Assembly: GCF_001305965.1 (NCBI RefSeq)
Contig: NZ_JXQC01000003.1
Location: 3,329,361 to 3,393,360 of the forward strand
Length of the DNA stretch: 64,000 nt
DNA from: Erythrobacter sp. SG61-1L
Lineage (GTDB): Bacteria; Pseudomonadota; Alphaproteobacteria; Sphingomonadales; Sphingomonadaceae
Direction of reading: 5' to 3'
Made by a program: the position numbers and the translations under genes. The notes under the pieces were generated by a model. That model made no database searches, had not been told where the DNA came from, and worked only from the letters and a program-made list of their open reading frames with translations. Of this stretch, positions 26,884 to 34,277 are shown piece after piece. Position 1 is the stretch's first letter, and each line of letters starts with the position of its first letter.

Positions 26884-27039
26884 ATGGATACATCTCACCT
26901 CGTCGCCCTGCAGTCCAAGCATGAGGGACTAGAGCGCCGCATACGTGAAGAGATGAACCGGCCTTCGCCGGATGTCGCGACACTCCAGGTCCTCAAGCGG
27001 CAGAAGCTGCGGATCAAGGAAGAGATGTCGCTCAACTGA
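26884..27039 (+). CDS. DUF465 (YdcH-like) small protein, copy 2
   Basis: A 51-residue protein beginning MDTSHLVALQSKHEGLERRI, the typical DUF465 N-terminus, and ending VLKRQKLRIKEEMSLN. A strong AAAGGAGGA ribosome site at about 26869-26877 precedes the ATG. A longer upstream reading lacks support. It lies between copy 1 (divergent) and ptsP (same strand, 104 bases on). Role unknown. Confidence 0.83.
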   Translation: MDTSHLVALQSKHEGLERRIREEMNRPSPDVATLQVLKRQKLRIKEEMSLN

Positions 27040-27143
27040 GATCTGCGTGCAGCCGGACGAGGGCGAAACAGCGTGCGGTTGGAATCGCACGTATTCGAAG
27101 CGAAATATTTCCTTTGAGGGCCAATGTGCGTTAGGCATTCGGC

Positions 27144-29414
27144 ATGAGTGCCGCCGCCGCCGCCCGTTCGATCCTCACCCAGTTGCACGAAGTGATGGCT
27201 TCGCGCCTGCACCCGCAGGGCAAGCTGAACCAGGTCGTCGATATTATCGGCGAGGCACTCGATAGCGAAGTGTGCTCGATCTACCTTCTGCGTGAAGGTG
27301 TGCTCGAGCTCTTCGCTACTCGAGGCCTGAACCAGAGCGCGGTCCACGTCACCCGCATGGCCGTGGGCGAAGGCCTTACCGGCACGATCGCCGCCAATGT
27401 GGAAACGCTGAACCTCGCGCAGGCGACGGCCCATCCCGAATTCCAGTATCGCCCCGAAACGGGCGAGGAAAAGTTCCATTCCTTTGCCGGTGTGCCCATC
27501 GTGCGGCGCGAGCGGGCAGTGGGTGTGCTTACGGTCCAGCATGGCGAGCCGCGCCGCTACGAGGAAGTGGAGATCGAGGCTCTGCAGACGGTCGCCATGG
27601 TGCTGGCCGAAATGATCGACAATGCCGGGCTGGTCGACGCGGAAGACGCAGCGGGCAGCGGTGCGGCATTTTCCGAACCCGATACGCTGGAAGGCCTCAC
27701 TCTGGTGAAGGGCCTTGGCGCGGGTGTGGCGGTGTTCCACCAGCCGCGCATCAATATCGAACACATCGTGGCCGAGGATACCGAGGCCGAACGTCAGCGC
27801 GTCTATCTCGCCTTCGACAAGATGCGCGAACAGATCGACCAGATGGCGAACCAGGCCGAATTCGGCGTGGGGGGCGAGCATGAGGCCGTGCTCGAGACCT
27901 ACAAGATGTTCGCCTATGACGAAGGCTGGAGCCGCCGGATCAACGAGGCGATCGACAGCGGCCTGACGGCGGAAGCCGCGATTGAGCGCGTGCAGCAGCG
28001 TACCCGCATGCGCATGCGCGAGATCGACGATGCCCTGCTGGCAGACCGGATGCACGATCTGGAAGATCTGGCGAACCGGCTGCTGCGCATCGTTTCCGGC
28101 CAGATCGGCACGGCGGCCAGCATGGGCCTGCGCGAGGATGCCATCCTGATCGCGCGCAATCTCGGCCCGGCCGAACTGCTGGAATATGACAAGCGCCGCC
28201 TCAAGGGCGTGATCCTGGAAGAAGGCTCGCTCACCGCCCATGTGGTGATCGTGGCCCGGGCCATGGGCGTGCCGGTGCTGGGCCGGGTGCGCAATGCGCG
28301 CACACTGATCCGCGAAGGCAATCAGCTGCTGCTGGATGCAGATCGCGGGATCGTTACCGTGCGGCCCTCGCCCAGCCTGATCGAAGCCTTCGAGATGCGC
28401 TCGGCCAAGAACCGCGAGCGGCAGGCTGCCTATGCCAAGCTGCGCGAGGTGGAGCCGTTCAGCCGTTGCGGCACGCGCATCACGGTGATGATGAATGCGG
28501 GCCTGCGCGACGACATGCCCAATCTCAACCTCACCGGGGCTGACGGGATCGGGCTGTTCCGCACGGAGTTCCAGTTCCTCGTCTCAGCCGCCATGCCTCA
28601 GCGGGAGCGGCAGACGCGGCTCTATCGCGATGTGCTGGAGGCCGCGGGCGACCGGCCCGTGGTGTTCCGCACCGTGGACATCGGCGGCGACAAGTCGCTG
28701 CCCTATCTGCGCAGCGAGAATTCCGAGAATGACGAGAATCCGGCCATGGGCTGGCGCGCGCTGCGCCTGGCGCTGGAACGCGAAGGCCTTCTGAAATCGC
28801 AGGCCCGCGCCCTTCTGGAAGCATCCGCCGGTCATACGCTGAACGTGATGTTCCCCATGGTTTCCGAACCGTGGGAATTCGAAGAGGCGCGTGCTGTCTT
28901 TGAAGGCCAGCTCGCCTTCCTCAAGAAGCAGAAGCGCAAGCTGCCCAACGAAATCCGCTATGGCGTGATGCTGGAAGTGCCAGCTCTTGCCGAACAGCTC
29001 GACATTTTGATGCCGCACATCTCCTTCCTGTCGATCGGCACGAACGACCTCACCCAGTTCCTGTTTGCGGCGGATCGCGCGAATCCCAAGCTGGCGGAGC
29101 GCTATGACTGGGTAAGCCCGGCGATCCTGCGCTTCATCCGCCGGGTCGTGGTGGCTACGGCCGGTCATCCGGTGGACGTGACCGTTTGCGGTGAGATGGG
29201 CGGGCGCCGTCTGGAGGCCCTTGCGCTGCTGGGCGTGGGTATCCGTCGTCTGTCGATCACCCCGGCCGGTGTCGGTCCGATCAAGGAACTGGTGCGCAAG
29301 GTCGATCTGGAGGAGATCGGCGAGGCCATGAATGGCTGGCTCACCTCTCCACCGCCCAGCCTGCGCAAGGCGTTGGAAGATTGGGCGGGTGAACGCGGGA
29401 TCGAGCTGGACTGA
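27144..29414 (+). CDS. ptsP: Phosphoenolpyruvate-protein phosphotransferase, nitrogen PTS (EI-Ntr)
   Basis: A 756-residue enzyme I of the nitrogen-related phosphotransferase system: it takes phosphate from PEP and passes it to NPr. Residues about 15-165 are a GAF domain (start LHEVMASRLHPQGKLNQVV, then GVPIVRRERAVGVLTVQH), which in this family senses glutamine or other small molecules. The phosphohistidine is His366 in SLTAHVVIVARAMG, and the PEP-binding TIM barrel follows (GIGLFRTEFQFL, FRTVDIGGDK, SIGTNDLTQF, VCGEMGG). NPr and EIIA-Ntr are not in the window. In alphaproteobacteria this system ties nitrogen status to potassium and metabolic control. Confidence 0.95.
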   Translation: MSAAAAARSILTQLHEVMASRLHPQGKLNQVVDIIGEALDSEVCSIYLLREGVLELFATRGLNQSAVHVTRMAVGEGLTGTIAANVETLNLAQATAHPEFQYRPETGEEKFHSFAGVPIVRRERAVGVLTVQHGEPRRYEEVEIEALQTVAMVLAEMIDNAGLVDAEDAAGSGAAFSEPDTLEGLTLVKGLGAGVAVFHQPRINIEHIVAEDTEAERQRVYLAFDKMREQIDQMANQAEFGVGGEHEAVLETYKMFAYDEGWSRRINEAIDSGLTAEAAIERVQQRTRMRMREIDDALLADRMHDLEDLANRLLRIVSGQIGTAASMGLREDAILIARNLGPAELLEYDKRRLKGVILEEGSLTAHVVIVARAMGVPVLGRVRNARTLIREGNQLLLDADRGIVTVRPSPSLIEAFEMRSAKNRERQAAYAKLREVEPFSRCGTRITVMMNAGLRDDMPNLNLTGADGIGLFRTEFQFLVSAAMPQRERQTRLYRDVLEAAGDRPVVFRTVDIGGDKSLPYLRSENSENDENPAMGWRALRLALEREGLLKSQARALLEASAGHTLNVMFPMVSEPWEFEEARAVFEGQLAFLKKQKRKLPNEIRYGVMLEVPALAEQLDILMPHISFLSIGTNDLTQFLFAADRANPKLAERYDWVSPAILRFIRRVVVATAGHPVDVTVCGEMGGRRLEALALLGVGIRRLSITPAGVGPIKELVRKVDLEEIGEAMNGWLTSPPPSLRKALEDWAGERGIELD

Positions 29415-29588
29415 GGGTCAGCGGCGGTTGAATCCGTCGCATCAGGGGTTCGGCCCGTCGCGCCTTTTCTCCCATGCCGCTCGCGGCGCTTGACTTGCGG
29501 GGGCGGCGCCCGTTTTTGTCCCGAAACGGGTCGTCGCGAACTGCCCTCCCAGCAATGTCCTTTGAACGGCACCCCAACCGGAGCACGG

Positions 29589-30455
29589 ATGGTAGAAGAA
29601 GAAATGAGCGAGCAGCCCCAACTGCTCCCCATGAGCATTGGCGAACGGCTGCGTGCGGCACGCGAGGCAAGGGGCATGAGCGTGGAGCAGCTTTCGGCTG
29701 AATCGCGTATCACCGTGCGTCACCTGTCGCAGATCGAGGCTAACGAGTTCGACGAATTACCGGGCCGCACTTACGCGGTGGGCTTTTCGCGCACTTATGC
29801 CCGGCTGGTAGGGCTGAATGACGATGCCATCGCCCGCGAAGTTCGCGCGGAACTTTCTGCCATGGCCCCGCGCGAGACGCGTCCACACACGTTCGAGCCG
29901 GGCGATCCGGCCCGCGTGCCCTCGCGCGCGCTGGCATGGATTTCGGCCATTGTGGCCATCGCCGTGTTCGCGGGACTGATCTGGTTTGTCTGGACCGGCT
30001 TCGTCTCGCCCAGCGGGTCTCTGCCCTGGCTGACGGATCAGAAGCTTGCGGTGGAAGCCCCGGTGCAGGCCGCCGCCCCGCCGGCTGCCCCGGCAACCGA
30101 AGGGCCAGTGGTGTTTACCGCGTTGGAAGAAGGCGTGTGGGTCAAATTCTATGACGCGCAGGGCGGCCAACTGCTGCAAAAGGAAATGGCCACCGGAGAG
30201 ACCTATGTCGTGCCTGCCGATGCACAGGGGCCGCTTGTGTGGACCGCGCGGCCTGATGCGCTGGCTATAACCGTGGGTGGCCGGCCGGTGCCGCCTCTGT
30301 CCGACAAACAGGAAATCATGAAGGACGTGCCGGTTTCCGCCGCAGCGCTGCTTGCCCGGCAGGCGCCGGGTGCAGTGGAGAGTACTGGTGCAGCCTCGGC
30401 AACCGCTTCGCCCCCTATTTCTTCGCCCGTTCCGGCGGCATCTCCCACAGCTTAG
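29589..30455 (+). CDS. RodZ-like membrane protein with N-terminal helix-turn-helix
   Basis: A 288-residue protein with the RodZ layout. An N-terminal Cro-type HTH lies at about 17-85 (IGERLRAAREARGMSVEQLS, HLSQIEANEFDELPGRTYAVGFSRTYA). One membrane helix follows (ALAWISAIVAIAVFAGLIWF), then a periplasmic part with DUF4115-like strands (GVWVKFYDAQGGQLLQKEM) and a Pro/Ala-rich tail. RodZ links MreB to the elongation machinery and affects rod shape. ATG 29589 has GGAG upstream; ATG 29604 is an alternative. It precedes the cpoB-like and tilS genes on the same strand. Confidence 0.85.
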   Translation: MVEEEMSEQPQLLPMSIGERLRAAREARGMSVEQLSAESRITVRHLSQIEANEFDELPGRTYAVGFSRTYARLVGLNDDAIAREVRAELSAMAPRETRPHTFEPGDPARVPSRALAWISAIVAIAVFAGLIWFVWTGFVSPSGSLPWLTDQKLAVEAPVQAAAPPAAPATEGPVVFTALEEGVWVKFYDAQGGQLLQKEMATGETYVVPADAQGPLVWTARPDALAITVGGRPVPPLSDKQEIMKDVPVSAAALLARQAPGAVESTGAASATASPPISSPVPAASPTA

Positions 30456-30587
30456 CGTCTTGGTTAACTCGACAAGCGATTCGCGGCTTGGCACAGTCCT
30501 CCGTGTATGATTTTGGGGATCGTTCAGCCCCGGTTTGGCGTTAAGTCGCAAGACTGGCGGCACGCGATGCGACAGGAGAAACAGGAA

Positions 30588-31625
30588 ATGGTGACCGGCT
30601 GGGCGCGCACGCGCACGATGGTCCTGGCAATTGCCCTGGCGGGCACCGGTCTGGCGGCATTGCCGCAGGCCGCTTCCGCGCAGGATGCAGAGGCGCGGCT
30701 GCGCAAGATCGAGGCCGAGATCAAGGCACTGCAGCGCCAGGTCTTCCCCGGCGGCGATGGGCGCTTCTTTACGCCCGAAGTTATCACGCCCACGCCGGGC
30801 ACCACTACCGGCGGTGCCGGTGCGGGTGCCTCGACCAGCGCGGTGACGGACATTTTGGGGCGGCTCGATTCGCTGGAATCCCAGCTTGCCCGGCTGACCG
30901 CGCAGACTGAAGAAAACACCCATGCCGTCGCGCAGCTCGCCGTTCGGGTCGACGACATCGAGAAGGCCCGCGCGGCCGAACAGGCGCCTGCCCTGCCTGC
31001 CGATCCCCTGCTTGGCGGCGGGACCGTTCCCGCGCCTTCGGGCGGTGCGCAATTCGCGGCAGTGCCCTCCACTGCAAACCCGGCACCGCGCCCGGCGTCC
31101 CAGACGCCTGCTCCCCGGCCCACTCCTGCCCCAGTTGCGGTGCCCACACCGGCGCCTTCTCCCGCGGCCAGCGGGCCTACTGCCGCGCGCCTTGCCGCGG
31201 TGCAGGCCATCGCCAAGCCGACCACGGACGATGCCGGGGATGACGAATATTCCTATGGCTTCCGCCTGTGGGACGCGAAATTCTATCCCGAGGCACAGCA
31301 GCAGCTTGGCCTGTTCGTGCAGAAATATCCCAGTCACTGGCGTATGAGCTATGCCCGCAACCTGCTGGGCCGCGCCTATATGGACGATGGCAAGCCGCGC
31401 GACGCGGCACAGTGGTTCCTGCAGAACTATCAGCAGGACAAGACGGGCGAACGCGCGGCCGACAGCCTGCTGTACCTTGCCGAGGCGATGATCACGATCA
31501 AGGATACCAACCGGGCCTGTCTGGCGCTGGCCGAGTTCAGCGAAGTCTATCCCGCCATCGCCACCGGACGTTTGCAGGCGCAGTACCAGGCAGACGTCGC
31601 CAAGGTGAAATGCACCAAGGGGTGA
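30588..31625 (+). CDS. CpoB/YbgF-like periplasmic TPR protein
   Basis: A 345-residue exported protein with the arrangement of CpoB (YbgF), which couples the Tol-Pal system to septal peptidoglycan synthesis. It has a signal peptide to about residue 32 (AASAQ). A short coiled coil follows (DAEARLRKIEAEIKALQRQV), then a second heptad segment (ILGRLDSLESQLARLTAQ), a long Pro/Ala linker, and C-terminal TPR units from about 225 (DEYSYGFRLWDAKFYPEAQQQL and repeats). The start at 30588 has AGGAG nine bases upstream; ATG 30567 would add a charged non-signal segment. tolQRAB-pal genes are not in the window. tilS begins 6 bases after its stop. Confidence 0.85.
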   Translation: MVTGWARTRTMVLAIALAGTGLAALPQAASAQDAEARLRKIEAEIKALQRQVFPGGDGRFFTPEVITPTPGTTTGGAGAGASTSAVTDILGRLDSLESQLARLTAQTEENTHAVAQLAVRVDDIEKARAAEQAPALPADPLLGGGTVPAPSGGAQFAAVPSTANPAPRPASQTPAPRPTPAPVAVPTPAPSPAASGPTAARLAAVQAIAKPTTDDAGDDEYSYGFRLWDAKFYPEAQQQLGLFVQKYPSHWRMSYARNLLGRAYMDDGKPRDAAQWFLQNYQQDKTGERAADSLLYLAEAMITIKDTNRACLALAEFSEVYPAIATGRLQAQYQADVAKVKCTKG

Positions 31626-31631
31626 TGAGCC

Positions 31632-32591
31632 ATTGAGGCGCTGTCCCACTCCCTGATCGCGCGCTTCGCGGGCGATCTCGCGGCGATCTGGCCAGAAGGC
31701 GAGAAGCTGGGCCTGGCCATTTCGGGCGGGCCGGACAGCCTTGCCCTGCTGTTGCTTGCCCGCGCCGCCATGCCCGAGCGGATCGAGGCAGCGACCGTAG
31801 ATCACGGTTTGCGGCCCGAGAGCGCGCATGAAGCGGCGATGGTGGCCGAACTATGCGCCGCCTATGGCATTCCGCATCGTATCCTGACCGTGAAGGTGCC
31901 ACCCGGCAACATGCAGGATCGTGCCCGAGCCGCGCGTTATGCGGCGCTGGCGAAATGGATGAAGGATCGCAAACTGGGCGCGCTCGCTACGGCGCACCAT
32001 GCGGACGATCAGGCAGAGACATTCCTCATGCGCCTTAATCGTGGCAGCGGGGTCGCCGGTCTGGCGGGCGTGCGGGTGCGCGGCACTGTGCCGGGAACCG
32101 AACTGCCTTTGCTGCGCCCGTTGCTCGGCTGGCGGCGGGAAGACCTGGCCGGCATCATCGAGCGTTCAGGCCTTGAAGCCGCGCAGGATCCTTCAAACGA
32201 GAACCCGAAATTCGACCGGGTGCGGATCAGGGAAGCGCTGAAGAGCGCAAACTGGCTGGATGTCGCCGCCGTGGCCACCAGCGCATCGCACCTCGCCGAG
32301 GTGGAAAGCGTGATGCAATGGGCCGCCCAACGCGAATGGGAAGAGGCCGTGAAAGTGGGAGAGGGGGAAATCCGCTATTTTCCCAAGGCCCCCGGTGCGA
32401 TCCGCATCCGCGTACTGGCCCGCGCGATCGGGATGTTGGGGGTGGAACCGCGCGGCGGTTCGGTTGCCCTGCTCATGCGGCGACTTCTCAACGGCAAGGA
32501 TGCTACGCTCGGCGGCGTAGTGGCGCGAGTGGACGGCAATTGCTGGACCTTGCGTAAGGAACCGCCCCGCCGAATCGCGGGGATGGACTGA
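31632..32591 (+). CDS. tilS: tRNA(Ile)-lysidine synthetase, apparently with an ATT start
   Basis: TilS converts the wobble cytidine of tRNA-Ile(CAU) to lysidine, an essential modification. The PP-loop SGGPDS (residues 31-36) begins at 31722, followed by ATVDHGLRPES, THAARYxAL-like DRARAARYAAL, and AHHADDQAETFLMRL. No ATG, GTG or TTG occurs between the in-frame TGA at 31626 and the PP-loop, so the start must be ATT 31632 (AAGGGG nine bases upstream) or a CTG (31641, 31656). The first conventional start, TTG 31752, would delete the PP-loop. The ATT gives 319 residues, normal for alphaproteobacteria. A sequencing error (ATG read as ATT) cannot be excluded. It is convergent with the L,D-transpeptidase gene. 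Confidence 0.88.
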   Translation: MEALSHSLIARFAGDLAAIWPEGEKLGLAISGGPDSLALLLLARAAMPERIEAATVDHGLRPESAHEAAMVAELCAAYGIPHRILTVKVPPGNMQDRARAARYAALAKWMKDRKLGALATAHHADDQAETFLMRLNRGSGVAGLAGVRVRGTVPGTELPLLRPLLGWRREDLAGIIERSGLEAAQDPSNENPKFDRVRIREALKSANWLDVAAVATSASHLAEVESVMQWAAQREWEEAVKVGEGEIRYFPKAPGAIRIRVLARAIGMLGVEPRGGSVALLMRRLLNGKDATLGGVVARVDGNCWTLRKEPPRRIAGMD

Positions 32592-32594
32592 AGT

Positions 32595-33311
32595 TCAGCC
32601 CACCAGCGACTGGCCGACGCCGGTCGTCTTGCCCTTGGTGATGATGACCACATCGCCCTTTTTGGCGATGGCGTAGAGGCGCGAGACGAATTCGTCCGGC
32701 GTGCCGATGCAGCCATGGCTGGCATAGCCGTTTTCCACCTGAGAGCCGCCATGGATCGCCACCCCGTCCCATGTCAGGCGCAGGGTCCACGGCATGGGGG
32801 CGTTGTTGTATTTCTCGGATACGTTGTGCCGTTCCTTGGTCAGGATCGGGAACCGGCCGAGCGGCGTAGGGTGATCGTCCGTGCCCAGCAGCACGGCAGT
32901 GGCGCCGATTTCATATCCGCCGCGGAAGACGGAGAGCACGCGCGCATCGAGATCCACCGTCATCACCAGCGGGCCATCGGGCACGCCGTCCTCGTCCCAG
33001 AACCACTGGCCGTATTTGATTGGCTCGCGAATATCGAGCACGCGCTTGATCACGAAGGGTTCGTCAGCTGCGATCGAAGGAGTGGGTGCTTCTTCGCCGG
33101 GCGGGGGTGTGACGGGATCGAGGCCTTCCGCAGTGGGAACAGCGGCGGTGTTCGCTGCACTGCCCATGTCCAGCACCTCTTCCGCCGTCAGCTTGGGCGC
33201 GGCTGTCTGATCGGCAAAGGCATGGGAGCCAAGGGCCACCCCGCCAAGTGCGAGCACCACAGCGGCCGTTGCGCCACCGATCCATTTGAATGCCGGGTCC
33301 ATGGCAATCAT
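32595..33311 (-). CDS. L,D-transpeptidase (YkuD domain)
   Basis: A 238-residue protein with one N-terminal membrane anchor or signal (about 10-30), a Pro-rich linker, and a C-terminal YkuD domain from about residue 112 (GPLVMTVDLDARVLSVFRGG). The active site shows His187 (IHGG), and Ser198-His199-Gly200-Cys201 with Cys201 as nucleophile. The usual Arg two positions after the Cys (HGCxR) is replaced by Gly (HGCIGTPDEF). Such enzymes make 3-3 crosslinks or attach proteins to peptidoglycan. Two ATGs (33311, 33302) are possible, neither with a clear ribosome site. Confidence 0.88.
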   Translation of the reverse strand: MIAMDPAFKWIGGATAAVVLALGGVALGSHAFADQTAAPKLTAEEVLDMGSAANTAAVPTAEGLDPVTPPPGEEAPTPSIAADEPFVIKRVLDIREPIKYGQWFWDEDGVPDGPLVMTVDLDARVLSVFRGGYEIGATAVLLGTDDHPTPLGRFPILTKERHNVSEKYNNAPMPWTLRLTWDGVAIHGGSQVENGYASHGCIGTPDEFVSRLYAIAKKGDVVIITKGKTTGVGQSLVG

Positions 33312-33394
33312 ATGGCCCGGATTGCCCGCAAATTTCCAGAGCGCAGGCGCCTGCCGTCTCGCAGCGGGACGCGGTACTTGCGAAAGTTAAGCCC

Positions 33395-34192
33395 TCAGCG
33401 CTCGGCCAGAATGTCGTAGTGGCGGCGGATGCCGAATTTGCGGAACTTCGAAAAGCCGCCTTCCACCAGCATCTTGCGGATCTTCGGCGCTTCGGCCCAT
33501 CGTTCGTCCATTTCGTGGAACACGGCCTTCACCTGGCCGAAATGGGCGGATTTGAGCAATTGCGCGATCACCACGCCTTCATGCCCTTCCACGTCGATCT
33601 TGATGATTACCGGCAGGTCGGCAGGAACGTGGGCATCCAGCCCGGCGATATCCATCAGCGTGATGCTCTCGGTCGGGCGGCCTTCCATGCCGGAATGGCC
33701 CGCCAGCGAGGCAACGCCGCTGTGATTGGCTTTCACCGCGATCTCGGCCGTGCCCGCATGGTCCGACAGGGCGGCATTGAGCAGCACCGACCGGTCAGCC
33801 GCGCCGTTGAGTTCGATATTGGCAGACAGGAAGTCGAAGGTACGCTTCACCGGCTCGAACGCGATGATCTTGCGGCAATGCGGATTGCGCGCGGCGACCA
33901 GCGAATAGAGGCCCTGATTGGCGCCGATGTCGATGAAGGTGAAATCGAAATCGATGCTGTCGAGATAGTTGGAAAAGTACTTCCCGTAAGTGCCGTAGAG
34001 GCAGTAGCGGAAGGTCTTGTCGCTGAAATTGGGCACCATCGGCACGCCATAGACCGACTGGGCGGGGCTGCAGTGGAACTTCGCCCCGAACATGCCCCAC
34101 ACCTTGTCCAGCGCGGAATGGGCCGTGCCCTTGATCCGCGCTTTCACGACCCTGGCATTGCGGGCCACGCCGAATTCGTAAATCGCACCCAT
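33395..34192 (-). CDS. FkbM-family methyltransferase
   Basis: A 265-residue protein with a FkbM domain. The SAM loop is FIDIGANQGLYSLVAA at about 86-101, followed by IIAFEPVKRTFDFLSANI. The family-specific KIDVEGHEGVVIAQL lies in the C-terminal half. AAGGGAC precedes the ATG at 34192. FkbM enzymes O-methylate sugars, polyketides or lipids. No glycan or polyketide cluster is adjacent, so the substrate is unknown. It follows the PEPC-like gene by 85 bases in the same direction. Confidence 0.87.
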   Translation of the reverse strand: MGAIYEFGVARNARVVKARIKGTAHSALDKVWGMFGAKFHCSPAQSVYGVPMVPNFSDKTFRYCLYGTYGKYFSNYLDSIDFDFTFIDIGANQGLYSLVAARNPHCRKIIAFEPVKRTFDFLSANIELNGAADRSVLLNAALSDHAGTAEIAVKANHSGVASLAGHSGMEGRPTESITLMDIAGLDAHVPADLPVIIKIDVEGHEGVVIAQLLKSAHFGQVKAVFHEMDERWAEAPKIRKMLVEGGFSKFRKFGIRRHYDILAER

Positions 34193-34277
34193 CGAGACCC
34201 GTCCCTTGATCCGGTTTCGCGTCGCTTAGAAGGATTGCACAGCCCCGCAAGCGGAATCTGGCGCTGTCACAGCGGCC

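Noticed and set aside
30488-30511. TTGGCA...TATGAT as a promoter before the cpoB-like gene
   Set aside because: The spacer is only 12 bases, too short for a sigma-70 promoter, and the GG/GC spacing of a sigma-54 site is not met.
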